Source: Micrasema longulum
Lineage: Eukaryota; Arthropoda; Insecta; Trichoptera; Brachycentridae
Reading direction: 5' to 3'
NCBI GenBank assembly: GCA_022494885.1
Contig: JAGVSM010004868.1
Span: 1 to 64,000 of the forward strand
Length of the DNA stretch: 64,000 bases
Positions 47,941-60,060 of this stretch are shown here, in pieces. Numbering within the stretch: the first letter of the stretch is position 1; each line of letters begins with the position of its first letter. The translations under genes and the position numbers were made by a program. The notes under the pieces are model-generated. The model saw only the letters and a program-made list of their open reading frames with translations, had not been told where the DNA came from and searched no databases.

Positions 47941-48923
47941 TTATATAATAGACATAATTTTACAAAAACGAAAATCACAATAGATTTTCGTCCTGATAAA
48001 CAGTTTTCATCGGGTGTGTAAATAAAAGTGTTTATATAAAATAAAATAAAGTAACATTATTTTGGTACGTGTATTTGTACATACACAAATCTGAATTTGA
48101 AAAAATTCTACCTCATCTCTGTAGGGATATAAATAAAAATAAAATAAAGTACATGAGTGAATAAAGGTGTTATCTGACAAAAAAAAGACAGAGACATTTG
48201 AGGTAAAAGTTTTGAACACCGATACAATTATTGATTAAAACATTATTTCGACCCTTTAAAATATGTATGTATATATATGTTTTTCCCTTTTTAATTTCTT
48301 TTTCGCATTTGAGCATGTTTTTTTATTCTTATTTATTTTAATGCTAACCATTTAATTACTTTTCCCAAGTTTTTATCTTCATTTTTAATATTGTTTCCAT
48401 TTATGTAAATACTCACTACAAACTTTAAAAATGACGTTTTTACTTTGATTTTAATTTTTACACTACAATCATTCATGTTTGTTTCCCCTTCTATTTTGTA
48501 CTTGAAAAAATAAAAATAGTTAATTAATAACATTAGATATAATATAATTTGGTAACTTCACTGGTACATTGCAGATAAGTCTAACTTTGTAAACTATAAA
48601 ACTATTTAACCGTATTGTATGTTTCCCGAATAAAAAAAAAACCGTCATTCGCTTTAAAAAAACAGTTTTCTGTTACAATATTTGAGTTTGTCCAAATGTT
48701 TGTAGACAAAAGACTGGATTGTTAATCTTAGTTTTCTGCTACTTTTCAATGGTGTGGTTCGCTTTGTAAGAAAGAGCGGCGCATAAAATCTTCATTTACG
48801 TAAAAAAAAAATGTTTTTAAAACTGCGACATAACGCTTTCATCTACTCATGTCTTCCAATTACAAACGCATAATATTTTAACACTAAAAGATATGAAAAC
48901 ACTATATTTAAACTGAAAAAAAT
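47941..48923. other. No gene; half hairpin module
   Basis: 48675-48720 is one arm of the hairpin module (GAGTTTGTCCAAATGTTTG). The rest is AT-rich with no motif. Confidence 0.5.
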
Positions 48924-49330
48924 ATTCAACAATGTTTGACTATGTCCAAATGCTTGCAGGGAGTTGACCTAGGGAGGAAATCCAGCCGGTCTGCAAGCAT
49001 TTGGACATAGTCAAACATTGTTGAATTACTACCTGGTAAAAGAAGAAGTATAAAAATTGAAAAAATTGTTTTCAGGCGTTGCCTAGTAGGTGATTTGGTT
49101 CAGCCGGATGAATCTCACCCGCGTGATAAAGGTTTCAGCTCTTTTACTTCACAAAAGTCAACAGATGGAAGAGTTGAGGAAATGTGGATGTTAAAACATA
49201 GGCAGAATGGTGAATGTTACACAGTGTGTAAAGTGGCCACTTAAACCAGCCAATGACAGGTCATAAGCCCTGTAAATGCCTAGACTTCCATATTCCCTTC
49301 TCAAAATTTTTCCCTCTCTGTTGAAATAAA
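48924..49330 (+). mobile_element. Foldback family copy with perfect 36-base hairpin
   Basis: 48924-48959 and 48991-49026 are perfect inverted copies (36 bases, 31-base loop). The family body follows directly: GTTTTCAGGCGTTGCCTA, AGTCAACAGATGGAAG, GGCAGAATGGTGAATG, TAAACCAGCCAATGACAGG and the end CCCTCTCTGTTGAAATAA. The architecture matches 7160-7597. Confidence 0.88.
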
Positions 49331-49838
49331 TTTAAATATGAAAAAAATATTAATTAAAGTAATAATATGATTATCTACCGCGACCGATTAGGCTATTTAT
49401 TATTTTCCTTTTATTGTTTGAGAGCTGCAATTCCAAGACCATGTACTCTGCATTGATGCAATGGTAGGTACATTATTGCATAGCTATAAAATAATAGTTT
49501 AAGGTAACGATATGCAACAAGGTAAGCAGCAATTAACTGTGTTAGAAGCTGCTGGCTATCTGATGTAATATTATATTCTACATACATATGTATATACACG
49601 GTTCCCGAAGAGTAATGGGATTACAGATTGAAGGCTATTATGTATGTTCCCTGTATTCTGGCAGAAACTGCCAATTAGTTGCCTGAACTCAATATAGCCC
49701 CCAGAGGGTGCGGCGGACGGATAGTGGTCCGAATAAATATCTATTTGCATGTACCCAAAACCAATGTTACGGATATTACAAGTAAATTAAGAGAATATGC
49801 GGTGGGAGAGAAGAGAAATTTAGTGAGCAAGTATTTGA
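49331..49838. other. No gene recognised
   Basis: Short frames only. Confidence 0.45.
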
Positions 49839-49990
49839 ACAGAGTATTTTTGTTACTGTCTCGCAGATGCCTCCTCGATATTGTGTGACAAAGACAACTG
49901 CGAAGTTTGTCCCTTTTCCAGTACCCCAAAACTGAACCGTCTTTGGTTTTTTCAAGAGATAAAGTATCGGGAAAAAAATTCACTGTATTG
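49839..49990 (+). repeat. Unclassified dispersed repeat, copy 2
   Basis: Aligns with 36170-36365 through the GCAGATGCCTCC and AAGACAACT blocks and the downstream GGTTTTTTC ... AGATAAAG end. Confidence 0.7.
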
Positions 49991-50339
49991 TAAATTTAAA
50001 AAAGTTATATTTGTATACCGTACGTTCAAAGATGGCAGATAAAAGTGGGTTTTTTTTATGGCTTTTTGGATGGTCTTGGCTCCCATACGCAACAATTTAT
50101 CAAAAAAACAAAGCCATAAACACCAATGGGGAAAAAAATAATATAGTTTGTAAAAAAATTGCTTATCTGGTGCCATAATCCAGGACGAAATACGAGAATA
50201 CGTTTTTATAAAGAAAAGTCAGAACGCGATTCCTCTTAAGCAGAAACTATTGTTTCAGTATGGCATGCGTAATAGCTTACAATTTACATAAAAAAACACG
50301 CTAACTATTGAAAAGATTTAGAACAAATTTGACAAGTTC

Positions 50340-50910
50340 TCAGACTACAATGTAAGTTATGAAATCGAACCACCTTATGTCCAATATTCTCCTCAAGCAC
50401 ATACTCTCAAAACTCAGAAGTTTGGTGTTTTGAGCTTTGGTAAAGTGCCAAGAATCGCATTCACATAGGAGTACTGGCATTATACTAGAGTTGTATAATC
50501 GGCATTTCGTTTTGACCGAGTATAGACTAGAATTCCAGACAACACGCATCGTGTCGAAAGTTGCTCCAGAAATTTCTGGGCGGGTTGCGAGTTGTTGGTG
50601 CATGCTTCCATCCTCAGTTTTGTGAACTCTTAAGTATTCAAAGCTGTCAACTTTCTCGATCCTCTGTTCATTATTATAGCGAAGCTGATAAGAGCAGGAC
50701 AGAATTTGTGACACATAATCCGAGTCTTTTTGATATTAATATTAATCCCAATCGAAAGCAAACACTTCAAATATATCAAGCATCATCAGCATATCGCTCA
50801 TCTTGCATACATCGTAGTCCTTTGTTTTTAATAATTGCAGGTCCTATTGGTGGCTAACAAAAAACTCGGCATAGTCAACATACAAAAAAACAATTGACAA
50901 GCTTTCGTAC
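50340..50910 (-). pseudogene. LINE reverse transcriptase and C-terminal fragment
   Basis: The minus strand begins with an FLYVDYAEFF piece (motif A region, near 50895). It then has GLRCMQDERYADDA (the YxDD catalytic box, near 50800), and a single frame 50714-50340 with KVDSFEYLRVHKTEDGS, FDTMRVVWNSSLYSVKTK, LCECDSWHFTKAQNTK and FESMCLRRILDIRW. Frames change between pieces and sequence is missing between motif A and the YxDD box. It belongs to the same family as 47520-47940. Confidence 0.85.
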
Positions 50911-51519
50911 AGTTCAAAGTTTTGGACAAACATACGAGTACATACGGAATATCGTTTTGACCGAGTATAGACTAGAGTTTCAGACATTAAATTTTTTAAC
51001 AATATCAGAATAAAGGTGGACTAATTATTATCAATCGTCTTTATTCTTCCGTGGTACCATACTGTTTCATCATTTTATAGAAAAATACTATGCCTTATGA
51101 AAGAGAGATCTCTCGGAGTTTTTCAACAGAAGCTACGCATAATTGGTTGGTTGGAAGAAATTGCCATTTGGCAATAAGCCCGCCAATGTACAAATAACAT
51201 TATGTACAAAAAGTTAAATAAATAAATAAATAATTTACATAAGGGTGTGTCCGAGTTCATGCTGTAAAATGGACACAACAAATTTTATAGCGTTCGGAAA
51301 CGACAAAACATAAAACTACGGAAGGATATAGATTACCATTCTGTGTGTGAAATAGAACCAGAACTCAGGACGAGTATTTTCAACTCGATGGGTACTCACT
51401 AGTAGGGATAATACTACCTCTTAGATGGTTAGAGCTTATTCGTGAGGTCTCGGCGCTGATTCCTTGCAAGGTCGACATGAAATGTGTATTAAAAGGGGCG
51501 ATTTTCATCGTGTACCAAT
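50911..51519. other. No gene; tiny LINE scrap
   Basis: 50955-50990 repeats about 30 bases of the adjacent LINE (TTTTGACCGAGTATAGACTA). Otherwise nothing recognised. Confidence 0.5.
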
Positions 51520-51660
51520 ATTTCACTGTTCTTGGACTGGACTATGACTGATCATCTTGCCTTCATGTATGATATGATCAAGATATGATGTGGTTAGAAT
51601 GAAAATGCAGTATCCTATGCATGCTTTATCCTGACTTCGAATATGAAAGTGATGATGTCG
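51520..51660 (+). mobile_element. SINE family 1, body only
   Basis: TTTCACTGTTCTTGGACTGG, TGATCATCTTGCCTTCATG and a GTGATGATG tail. Divergent and headless. It faces the copy at 51672-51926 tail to tail. Confidence 0.7.
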
Positions 51661-51671
51661 TATTAGTTGTT

Positions 51672-51926
51672 TATTTATTTATTATTATATATGGTGCATA
51701 GAGTACTGGGTTGGGATATCAATCACAGCGTTTCTTGATCATTTCTGTTATATAAAGGTAAAATGATCAGTCTTACGCTTCAGGTGCTAGTCCAGGGACT
51801 ATGAAATATTCTAGTGTAAAAACAATTTTAAAAAAAATAAAATCATGTTAACCATGTCGGGAATCGAACCTGAGTACTCTTGCATGGTAGACAAATGAGC
51901 TGACCACTATACCACAAGGCCGACCT
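51672..51926 (-). mobile_element. SINE family 1, near-complete copy
   Basis: The minus strand has a tRNA-like head with A box TGGTATAGTGGTCAGC and B box GGTTCGATTCCCG. The body then runs ACACTAGAATATTTCATAG, GACTAGCACCTGAAGCG and GATCATTTTACC, with an AATAAATAAA end. This is the best copy in the window for defining the family. Confidence 0.85.
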
Positions 51927-52852
51927 GACTGAATGGTTTTATTAATACCTAAAAAATAATAAGCTTAATTGACAATGAAAATAAACACCGAGTCTTAATA
52001 CAAATTCACTTTAATCTTATAAAGATGCTCACAATATTTTTGTCAAATAGTAAATTTATTATTTGAACATAATCAAACATCAAACGAGTAAAATTCAACC
52101 CTTCTCAACCAACATCAAATGATTTTCTTAAGTTAATATAATTAGTATTGAAAACAATTAAATTACAACAATCTAAAATAGTTTGAATTTCGTAATATTC
52201 AGATTATAAAATTAATTTATCAAAGATGATGTAATTTACATAACAGAGTTAGTCGCTAGAAGTATCTTTTCTTAGGAAAGATTATTAAAATAATTGGCAA
52301 TTTAAACTTTCTCTTGGATTTTGTTAATATTTTTTGAGAAAAAACTTCGGCATATGCGAACGATAATTATTTCACTGAATAATTGAAAGTTTATTCGTAA
52401 TGATGAGAAATACACCGGGACTTTTAATTAAATTCATCTAGTTTTATGAACGAGGAAAATGAGAAAAACTTTTGGGACGTGGAAGTTATCAAGTTACCTG
52501 GAATGTCAGTTTATTGCAAAATGATTTAATTTTTAAATGCGGTAAATTTCTGGCTTAATACGATTTGTCATAAAGTTCTGGGAAGTTCTCGAAGCCGCAG
52601 GAAATGAGACGAGTTCTAGAAATTTCTTATTCAATTTTATTGCAAGTGCAGACGCCGCGGCCGGGGACTACGACACCAAATTTTTTTCGCTAAGAGTAAA
52701 TAATGCTTTAAACAGTTTAAACGGAAGCTGGAATAAAATATTTACTCTTTTGGTATTTTACGAATGGAATATTTGATTTTATTTAAAAATCTTTTGTATT
52801 AATAGGTCCGTATAGAAAACATGGTTTTAATATTTGAAAGAAAAATATGAAG
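51927..52852. other. Apparently unique AT-rich sequence
   Basis: No repeat or gene recognised. Confidence 0.45.
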
Positions 52853-53240
52853 GAAGATATTTGGTGCTGTCAACCAAAACAGAGTGTGGAAGAGACGGTT
52901 TAATCATAAATTAGAGGCACTGTACGGCGAAACCAATATTGCACAATTCATAAAAATAAGAAGATTACAATGGTTAGGTCATTTGCACAGAATAAATGAT
53001 AACCGTACCCCAAAAAATTTATTTATACCACTACAGAAGGCAAAAGAAGCAGAGGCAGACCAAAATTAAGATTGCTGGACGATGTGGAAAGTGACATAAG
53101 AGCAATTGGACTGACAAACTGGAGAAGAGCCGCAGGGTGCGGGGAGGAATAGATAGAGATTCTGGATTCTGGATCAGTGGCGTTAAAGCCCACGACGGGC
53201 TTTAACGCCACTGATGATGATGATGATGATGATGATAAAG
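52853..53240 (+). pseudogene. LINE ORF2 C-terminal end with hairpin and (ATG)n tail
   Basis: The plus strand reads KIFGAVNQNRVWKRRFNHKL, EALYGETNIAQFIKIRRLQW and LGHLHRINDNRTPKNLF. After a one-base shift near 53055 it reads GRPKLRLLDDVESDIRAIGL and NWRRAAG, then stops. These are typical non-LTR ORF2 closing blocks. A perfect 19-base inverted repeat (53173-53191 and 53197-53215) and a (GAT)n microsatellite form the 3' end. Confidence 0.88.
53173..53215. repeat. Perfect 19-base hairpin at a LINE 3' end
   Basis: ATCAGTGGCGTTAAAGCCC pairs with GGGCTTTAACGCCACTGAT across a 5-base loop, directly before the GAT microsatellite. Confidence 0.95.
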
Positions 53241-55369
53241 AAAACATAATATTATGTTTATTTAAAACAAAATGCTTTGCTCGGTTGAGTGACTAGTGCA
53301 ATACTCATGCAACATAATGAAGCTTAAATTAATTAGTCGTTAGGTAACACAAATATTAGTTTAAATAAGTCCAAATATAATTTGGTTTAAACCTACAGAT
53401 CCACCAGATGCACCAAAAAAGTTACGATTTGATTGAAAATTCATATGCAATTATTACTATTTATTTTTTGTGCATAAAGCAGACAAATGTGGGCGGCAGG
53501 AAAATATTATTAAATTGAGCTCGGCGTGCTAAAAGACAAAACAAAAACCTAGATTTTCAACTTCTATTCTTCAAAAGTTTTCTGTCCCCATTGTACTATT
53601 TTTTTATAAATTAGGTAATAACTTATATTTTGTGAGCATATAAAGACAACGGGCAAAGTATTTTTTTTTGCAATTTTAAAATTTTTGAGAGAGAAAAAAA
53701 AACAAGTCCACTTTTATTTAATTTTTTTATTACAAAATAGATCATTGTATGTATATTAATCAAGTTAGTCTATGAACATGTGGTAAAGGAAATATTGTCA
53801 GTATTAAAACACTACCATACATTGCTAATGAAGAATTTTGGCCGTGCGGAAAATATGATATAAGATCATTTTTTTTTGTGCGCGGTAAAAATTAAAGCAT
53901 CAAATTGCCCGGAAAAGTTTCTTCAAAATGTACGATAAAAATAATTAAAAATATTTCAATAAAAACAGACTACTTTAGATGACATCACTAGTTCAATCAA
54001 CCAATGATAAGATAGCTGTGAAAGACATCCGGTTTACTTACAGTCAACGATAAAATAATGGTTTTCAATTTTTCAATCCAATTTGAAATCTTTTATGTGG
54101 AATAATGTTTCATAAAAATAAAAATAAAATGCGTTTCTTGAAAAAGTTCAGTAAAAAGTAAAACAAAATATAAAGTAACGCCTTTTAAAATTATTTAGAA
54201 GCAAAAAGCTGTAATCAAAATCCGATTAAAATACAGAGATGTTTTGTAGGTAAAGAAAATTCGTAACTAAATAAAATTTCAATAAATTTTCTCCACTCGC
54301 TGAAATTTAAAGCGATTAAACGTTGACGATTGAATTTTAATCAGTTAAATATGTGCATTGATTTAGCACTTGAAAATAATTTAAATCAATTAAAGCTGAT
54401 TTATGCAGAAAACATTTATTGCATTCATAAAAAGAGGCTTATTCATTTGCATAAATGCATTACCGAAGCCAATTAGTTTAAAAAAAGAACGTTTTCAAAT
54501 TGGGCGCTGAACTGATTCGCTTGAAGCTGATGGGATGTGTATTTTTATGTAAAATTCTTCATTAAAGGAATGTTATTGTTGGCTACTCGTGCTGTAACGG
54601 GCAGTGAAATAACAATTCGTTAATTAAAACATCACAAACATCTACAGAGAGCCTTTGTAATCAGGGTGGATAGAAATACACATATCTACCCGCATTATAC
54701 GATGTTATTTTCTCTTCAAAGGGATTTCAGCGAGATAAATCAACATGGCAACCATGTTGACAGGAATAGCGATTAATTTTTGTAAAATGCCGACGGGTCA
54801 CGAAACCACGTCTATAATATACACACGCGGTTATTATTTTGATATATTAAAAACTGAACGCTGATAATTCGCAATTAATATTTAAAATGGCATTACGAAC
54901 ACGTCATAAATTGCTGAAAATGATTTCATGAATGATACGCTTCTGTGAGCGAAATTAATTTGAATGGGCAATAAATTGAGCAACTATCTATGCTATTTAT
55001 GGAATACAATCATGATTTTTAAAGTGTAAATAATTTGACATTTGTATCGATGCGATTTTATGATTTATGGAGCAATGCAATGTGTGTTTGAATGTAGAAA
55101 AGGGAAAAAAATACTTTACCAAAGACAAGAAAATACATTTAAAAAAAAAAATATTTACATATAAACAGTTTGTTACACATTTTTGAGACGAAAGTCCCAA
55201 CTTCATGTGACTAAAAGACCTGTGTTGAGTTGGAACTAGTAATTAGTACATTGTTAAATATTTTTATTTATGAGTTGAAATCAAATGTGAATAGAGTGGC
55301 CGAGAAAAGTACCAATGCTCACGAATGGACCCTCAGAACTGAGAAACGACGAAGAAGAAGGAGTTAAAA
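53241..55369. other. Longest repeat-poor stretch, no gene seen
   Basis: No mobile-element match. 54280-54980 is rich in TAATTA/ATTTA homeodomain-type words and contains a POU octamer ATTTGCAT at 54445-54452. Confidence 0.4.
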
Positions 55370-55582
55370 TCATCATCATCATCCCCCTTTCCACACCCAG
55401 TGGCGCATAGGTTACTGCATTGGTAAACCAAAGATAGCGTACTAAAATTATCGGTTATATGCAGGTAAAACAATGAAACATTGCAGTTAAAAACAACGTT
55501 TAAAATCAATATTTCACGTCCACCTTGCCAGGAATTGAATCTAGAAGCACAAGAGTGGAAAGCGATCGCGCCAACTACTTCA
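55370..55582 (-). mobile_element. SINE family 1, diverged
   Basis: The minus strand has a degenerate head (GTTGGCGCGATCGC; TTCAATTCCTGGCAAGG in place of the B box), a body with TGCAATGTTTCATTG, and a (ATG)n end at 55370-55383. Confidence 0.65.
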
Positions 55583-56577
55583 CAACAAGATGGAGTTGAG
55601 AATTTTTAGTAGAGACCGGCCAGAGTCGAAAACGATCGTAATGGGTTCAGGTTCTATTTCACACAGAGAACTGAATTCTTTATCCACCTGGACACAGAAA
55701 AAACAATGTTACTTTTACTATAAAACTCTGTACAATAATTATACGCGTAGGCACATATCGGTTTGGAACTGTTTCCTTCATCCGCCTAGACACAGAGTTA
55801 AAAATGGCTCCAAAACCGAAATTTTTAGCTATGTCATAAAAACTTGAATATACCGTTTTAAAAAGTTCAGAAGAACGGTGGCATACAAAACGATTCAATT
55901 ATTTATTTATTTATTTATTTATTAACGGATTATATTATCACCAAATAAATAAATAAAATGATTTTTATTAGTAAGAAATCTACATCTTGTACGTAAAGCT
56001 GGATTCACCATTTCTAGAATGGTAATGACGGCATTACATGAAATTGTTATGTCCGAGAAAATTAGTTTTCTCTGCAAATGTTACACTGAGATGCCTAGAA
56101 CATAAGAAATAAAATTGTGTTTGCGTGACGCAAATCGTTAAAAGTACTCGTTTATTTTTGTATTTGCCATCATTGAAAAAATAATATTCATTAACATTAA
56201 TTTACAAAATTAAATAACAATTAAATAAAGCCGATAAGGCAAATTTATCATTGCGTTTTATATAAATGTATATATTAGGTGTTCACATGAGTTGTGTCCG
56301 TTTTTTTCCAAATAACTAAAACCAGTTTAAACTACAGGTGTGTTCTTTTTTTATGCATTATTATTTGATTTTTTTTCGTTTACATTTGTTACAATTTTTG
56401 TAACATAATATCTTTGATGGGCGGACATAATAGTATAACTGCATTTTTGTTCATTTTGTGATATATGTGCGAAAATGTTCCTTGTACATGCCTGCATCAA
56501 TAGTATTAACAGTAAACTTCTATGACTACTCAAGACATAACTTTGTGCTATCGTAGGACGGACGAGAAATATTTATT
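55583..56577. other. No gene; (TTAT)n microsatellite
   Basis: (TTAT)n at about 55898-55925. Overlapping frames around 55590-55898 have no motif. Confidence 0.5.
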
Positions 56578-56745
56578 AAAAAAGTTGTTCAAACTGCAAG
56601 ATTTCATTGTTCCTGGACTGGCACCTGAAGAGTAGAACTAATAACTTAACCTGGATGTAACAGATGATCAAAATACACTCATTTGTTTTACAAATGCAGT
56701 GCCTTATGCACTGAGTGCAGAAAGGGGAATGATGATGAAATACAT
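56578..56745 (+). mobile_element. SINE family 1, body only
   Basis: TTTCATTGTTCCTGGACTGG, CACCTGAAGAGT, GATGTAACAGATGATC, GCAGTGCCTTATGCACTG and a GAATGATGATG tail. Confidence 0.77.
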
Positions 56746-57465
56746 GGTTTTTTATGACATGTTTTTAAATCATAAAATTTTGGCGCGTTTTGTTTTATGC
56801 AACATTGCCAAACTACTATTATGATATAAAAGATCACCGAACCGAAAATTATAATAATATATTTGATTAATTTTCATGAATTCAATAAAATCTGCTTTAA
56901 TTTTTTTTCAAAATTTTAGCATTCTAATACATAAGTAAATACATTTAAATTTAGGCTCTTTGTTGTCTACCTATAAAGGAAGATAAAGGTTGTAAAATAA
57001 AGTAAGAAGCTGTACCTATACATAAATGTTCAAATAAAAAAGTAATTTTACTAAGAAAATAAGTGTTCTGAGCTGAAATGGAAGTGTTAAGTGGGTTGAA
57101 GAAGATAGTATGTTCTGTTAGGCAAAACACGCAGGGATTGTATTCTTTGTGGTTCGAGAACCGTGTAAGCCACATATCACCGCTTTAGGGAGATTGGCGC
57201 GGTTAAAATATACGGAATTCTCCATTGCCAATAAACGTCTGTTTACAAGGGAAGATTATAGCCACAAACTCTTAAGATACCTGTTTCAAGAAAATCCTTT
57301 CAAATAAAAAATACAAACAAAAGGAAATTTCGATTGAAGTATACTCATATATGTAGCTGTATGTATATTAATATATGTAGCCGAAAATACAAAATTTCGC
57401 AAGGATTTGAATTATTTAATAACATGAATATCGCCAGTTCAAATAAGAAATAAATAAACTTAATT
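56746..57465. other. No gene recognised
   Basis: AT-rich with no repeat noticed. Confidence 0.45.
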
Positions 57466-57622
57466 ATAACAATATTTTGAGTTTGTCCAAATGTTTATAG
57501 ACAAAATAATAGATTTCACACCCTTGAGGAAGAACATTTTAGAGAAGGAAATACGTTAATGCCTAGACTTCTATATATTTCCTTCTCTAAAATGTATTCT
57601 ATCCCTGTTGTAATTTGTTAAA
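57466..57622 (+). mobile_element. Foldback family, deletion derivative with hairpin-module arm
   Basis: Starts with the hairpin-module arm (TATTTTGAGTTTGTCCAAATG), then a reverse terminal piece (GAAGAACATTTTAGAGAAGG), then a forward terminal piece (CCTTCTCTAAAATGTATTC ... CTGTTGTAATTTGTT). The whole interior is missing, leaving a near-palindrome. Confidence 0.8.
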
Positions 57623-58920
57623 CTGAATTATGTTTTATACTGATCGAATTTCGCCTGCTTTTCTACGTTCGGCAAATTAGGATATGTTATTTGAATAAAT
57701 CTTTTTTATTGCTCGTTTGATGTGAATTACATTTATTTACAATACGTTAGTTACAATAAGCGAATAATATTTTAATGTTATAACGCATATTACATGAGCC
57801 GTATTAAGTTTTAAAAGTAGCGAAAATCAAAAAGTTTTAATAAATTGAGTTTTTCTAAGGCCATTTCTTGGTGGAACTGCATTTTTATTATTACGAAAAT
57901 TTATTGCCAAATGTAAACTTCTTCCAACCAACTAATGATGATTAATTTAATATATGAAGGTATTATTTAGTTAATTTAAGTTTTTTTTTATTATATTGCT
58001 CAAAGCACATAAAATTTTTTAAGTACTTATGTTGTATTATTTTTTAAAATTATTATTATCTAGTTATTCTCAACTTTACTGTGTTATATTTATATTTAGA
58101 ACATAAGATTTTTTCTTGGTTATTGTTATCTTTTATTTAGAAATGTTGTGTTTCTTTTTTACTATTTTGTTTTTTGTATTATGTGTTCACAATTTTTTTT
58201 AGTTTTAATTATTCTATTTTTTCATACTAGGTACTACATGATTATTGTGCACTTCTGTGATTATTTCTGTATTTTTTTTTTTCGTAAAAAGTTATTTGAA
58301 CCGTTGATGTATAAATAAATAAATGAATAAATAAATAAATACTCAAATGCAAGATCCGTGAAAACAGGCAGATATTGCAACAGAGTCGGCATTTTTCCCT
58401 GAGAAGTAAAAATGATATTCTAGGGTCCAGGGTTAATGATCAGTTAAAATGCAGGGTAAATCCAGTATGTTGTATAACAAACTGTGATTTATTAAAAATT
58501 ATTTTATAAATTAAAGTTTTAATGACAAAGCTAAGGCGAAGCAAAGTTGATATGAAGAATAAAACTTGTGCTATACTCTTGCCTGTGGACATTATATATT
58601 CTTTAGTAACGGATACAGTAGTGTTTGAAAACACAAGTTGTAGAGAAAACTTTGCTTGTCGGAACAAGAAAAAGGAGCTTGTGTTTGATAAGGTTAGTTT
58701 TTGTTTTGTTTTCCGGTTAGGCGTTTGGGATTTCTGCTTAGATCTACAAAGGAAAAAATCCAACAACTGTCACGAATTGCGGAAGTTAACTATATTTTTT
58801 TAGGCAATTCAATAAACAGCGGAAAAATAATAAGGAAACAAGAAACTCTTGATGGAAGCTGTTTAGAAAATAAATTCAATTTGACTTTAGGAACCACATC
58901 ATAAAAATAATAAAAAAATA
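57623..58920. other. No gene; LINE 3'-UTR-like tract
   Basis: 57960-58340 is T-rich and ends in an AAATAAATAAATGAATAAAT tract like a LINE 3' end. Frames at 58440-58904 overlap on both strands without recognisable motifs. Confidence 0.4.
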
Positions 58921-59743
58921 CCAAGATACGTCGTCATAAAATGCTTATTTATTTATTTATTAATAATTTTACAATATCGGTACTCTATTTTTATACAGAA
59001 TAATGTTTCCTCATTGGGGTGGGGTGTCACGCGCCGAGGAAAACATTTTACAAAAAGTGAAACATGCCTTAAATGAGTTATTTGACAAAGTCAACATAAT
59101 GTTTTTTTTAAAAAAAAGGAATTAATCTATTAAACCTAATTATCATTAACATTATGAGCAACATAAACTAAAAGAATCATAAAAAAACACAAACAATTTA
59201 TATAGACCTGTAGACCAAATTTCATATGCTGTACACAAATTTAACCTATCTGGCTTGATCCCCTCATCGATCCGTGCGCAACCCACCTCCACTATCCATT
59301 TTTTGATAGCAATTTTATATTGTGAGTAATACCAAGATACGTCGTCATAAAATGCTTATTTATTTATTTATTAATAATTTTACAATATCGGTACTCTATT
59401 TTTATACAGAATAATGTTTCCTCATTGGGGTGGGGTGTCACGCGCCGAGGAAAACATTTTACAAAAAGTGAAACATGCCTTAAATGAGTTTAATATTTAA
59501 CAAAGTCAACATAATGTTTTTTTAAAAAAAAAGGAATTAATCTATTAAACCTAATTATCATTAACATTATGAGCAACATAAACTAAAAGAATCATAAAAA
59601 AACACAAACAATTTATATAGACCTGTAGACCAAATTTCATATGCTGTACACAAATTTAACCTATCTGGCTTGATCCCCTCATTGATCCGTGCGCAACCCA
59701 CCTCCACTATCCATTTCTTGATAGCAATTTTATATTGTGAGTA
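58921..59743. repeat. 411-base tandem duplication
   Basis: Units 58921-59331 and 59332-59743 are almost identical: CCAAGATACGTCGTCATAAA start, GGGGTGGGGTGTCACGCGCC middle and ATATTGTGAGTA end. They differ by a few substitutions and small indels. Each begins with a TTTATTTATTTATT tract like a reversed LINE tail, so the unit may derive from a minus-strand LINE 3' end. Confidence 0.95.
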
Positions 59744-59783
59744 TTTACTAATTGTCCTTATGAATAGTGGAAGTCAATTAAAT

Positions 59784-60060
59784 TTATTTCAACAGAGAGC
59801 GAAAACATTTTTGACAAGGGAATATGGAAGTCTGGGCATTTACAGGGCTTATGATCTGTCATTGGCTGGTTTAAGTGGCCAATTTATACACCTGTAACAT
59901 TCTCCGTTATGCCTATGATTAAACATCTACATTTTTATAACTTTACGCTTCTCAACAACAAATTGCAACTTCTTGCAACAAATTTAGATCTGAATAACTC
60001 CCTAGGGAGGAGATCCAGCCTGTCTGCAAACATTTTAACATCATCAGACATTGTTATACG
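59784..60060 (-). mobile_element. Foldback family terminal arm plus hairpin-module arm
   Basis: 59784-59930 is the reverse-oriented terminal arm (TTCAACAGAGAGCGAAAAC ... TTGGCTGGTTTAAGTGGCC ... CATTCTCCGTTATGCC). 59994-60060 is one hairpin-module arm (ACTCCCTAGGGAGG, ATCCAGCCTGTCTGCAAAC). Confidence 0.8.
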
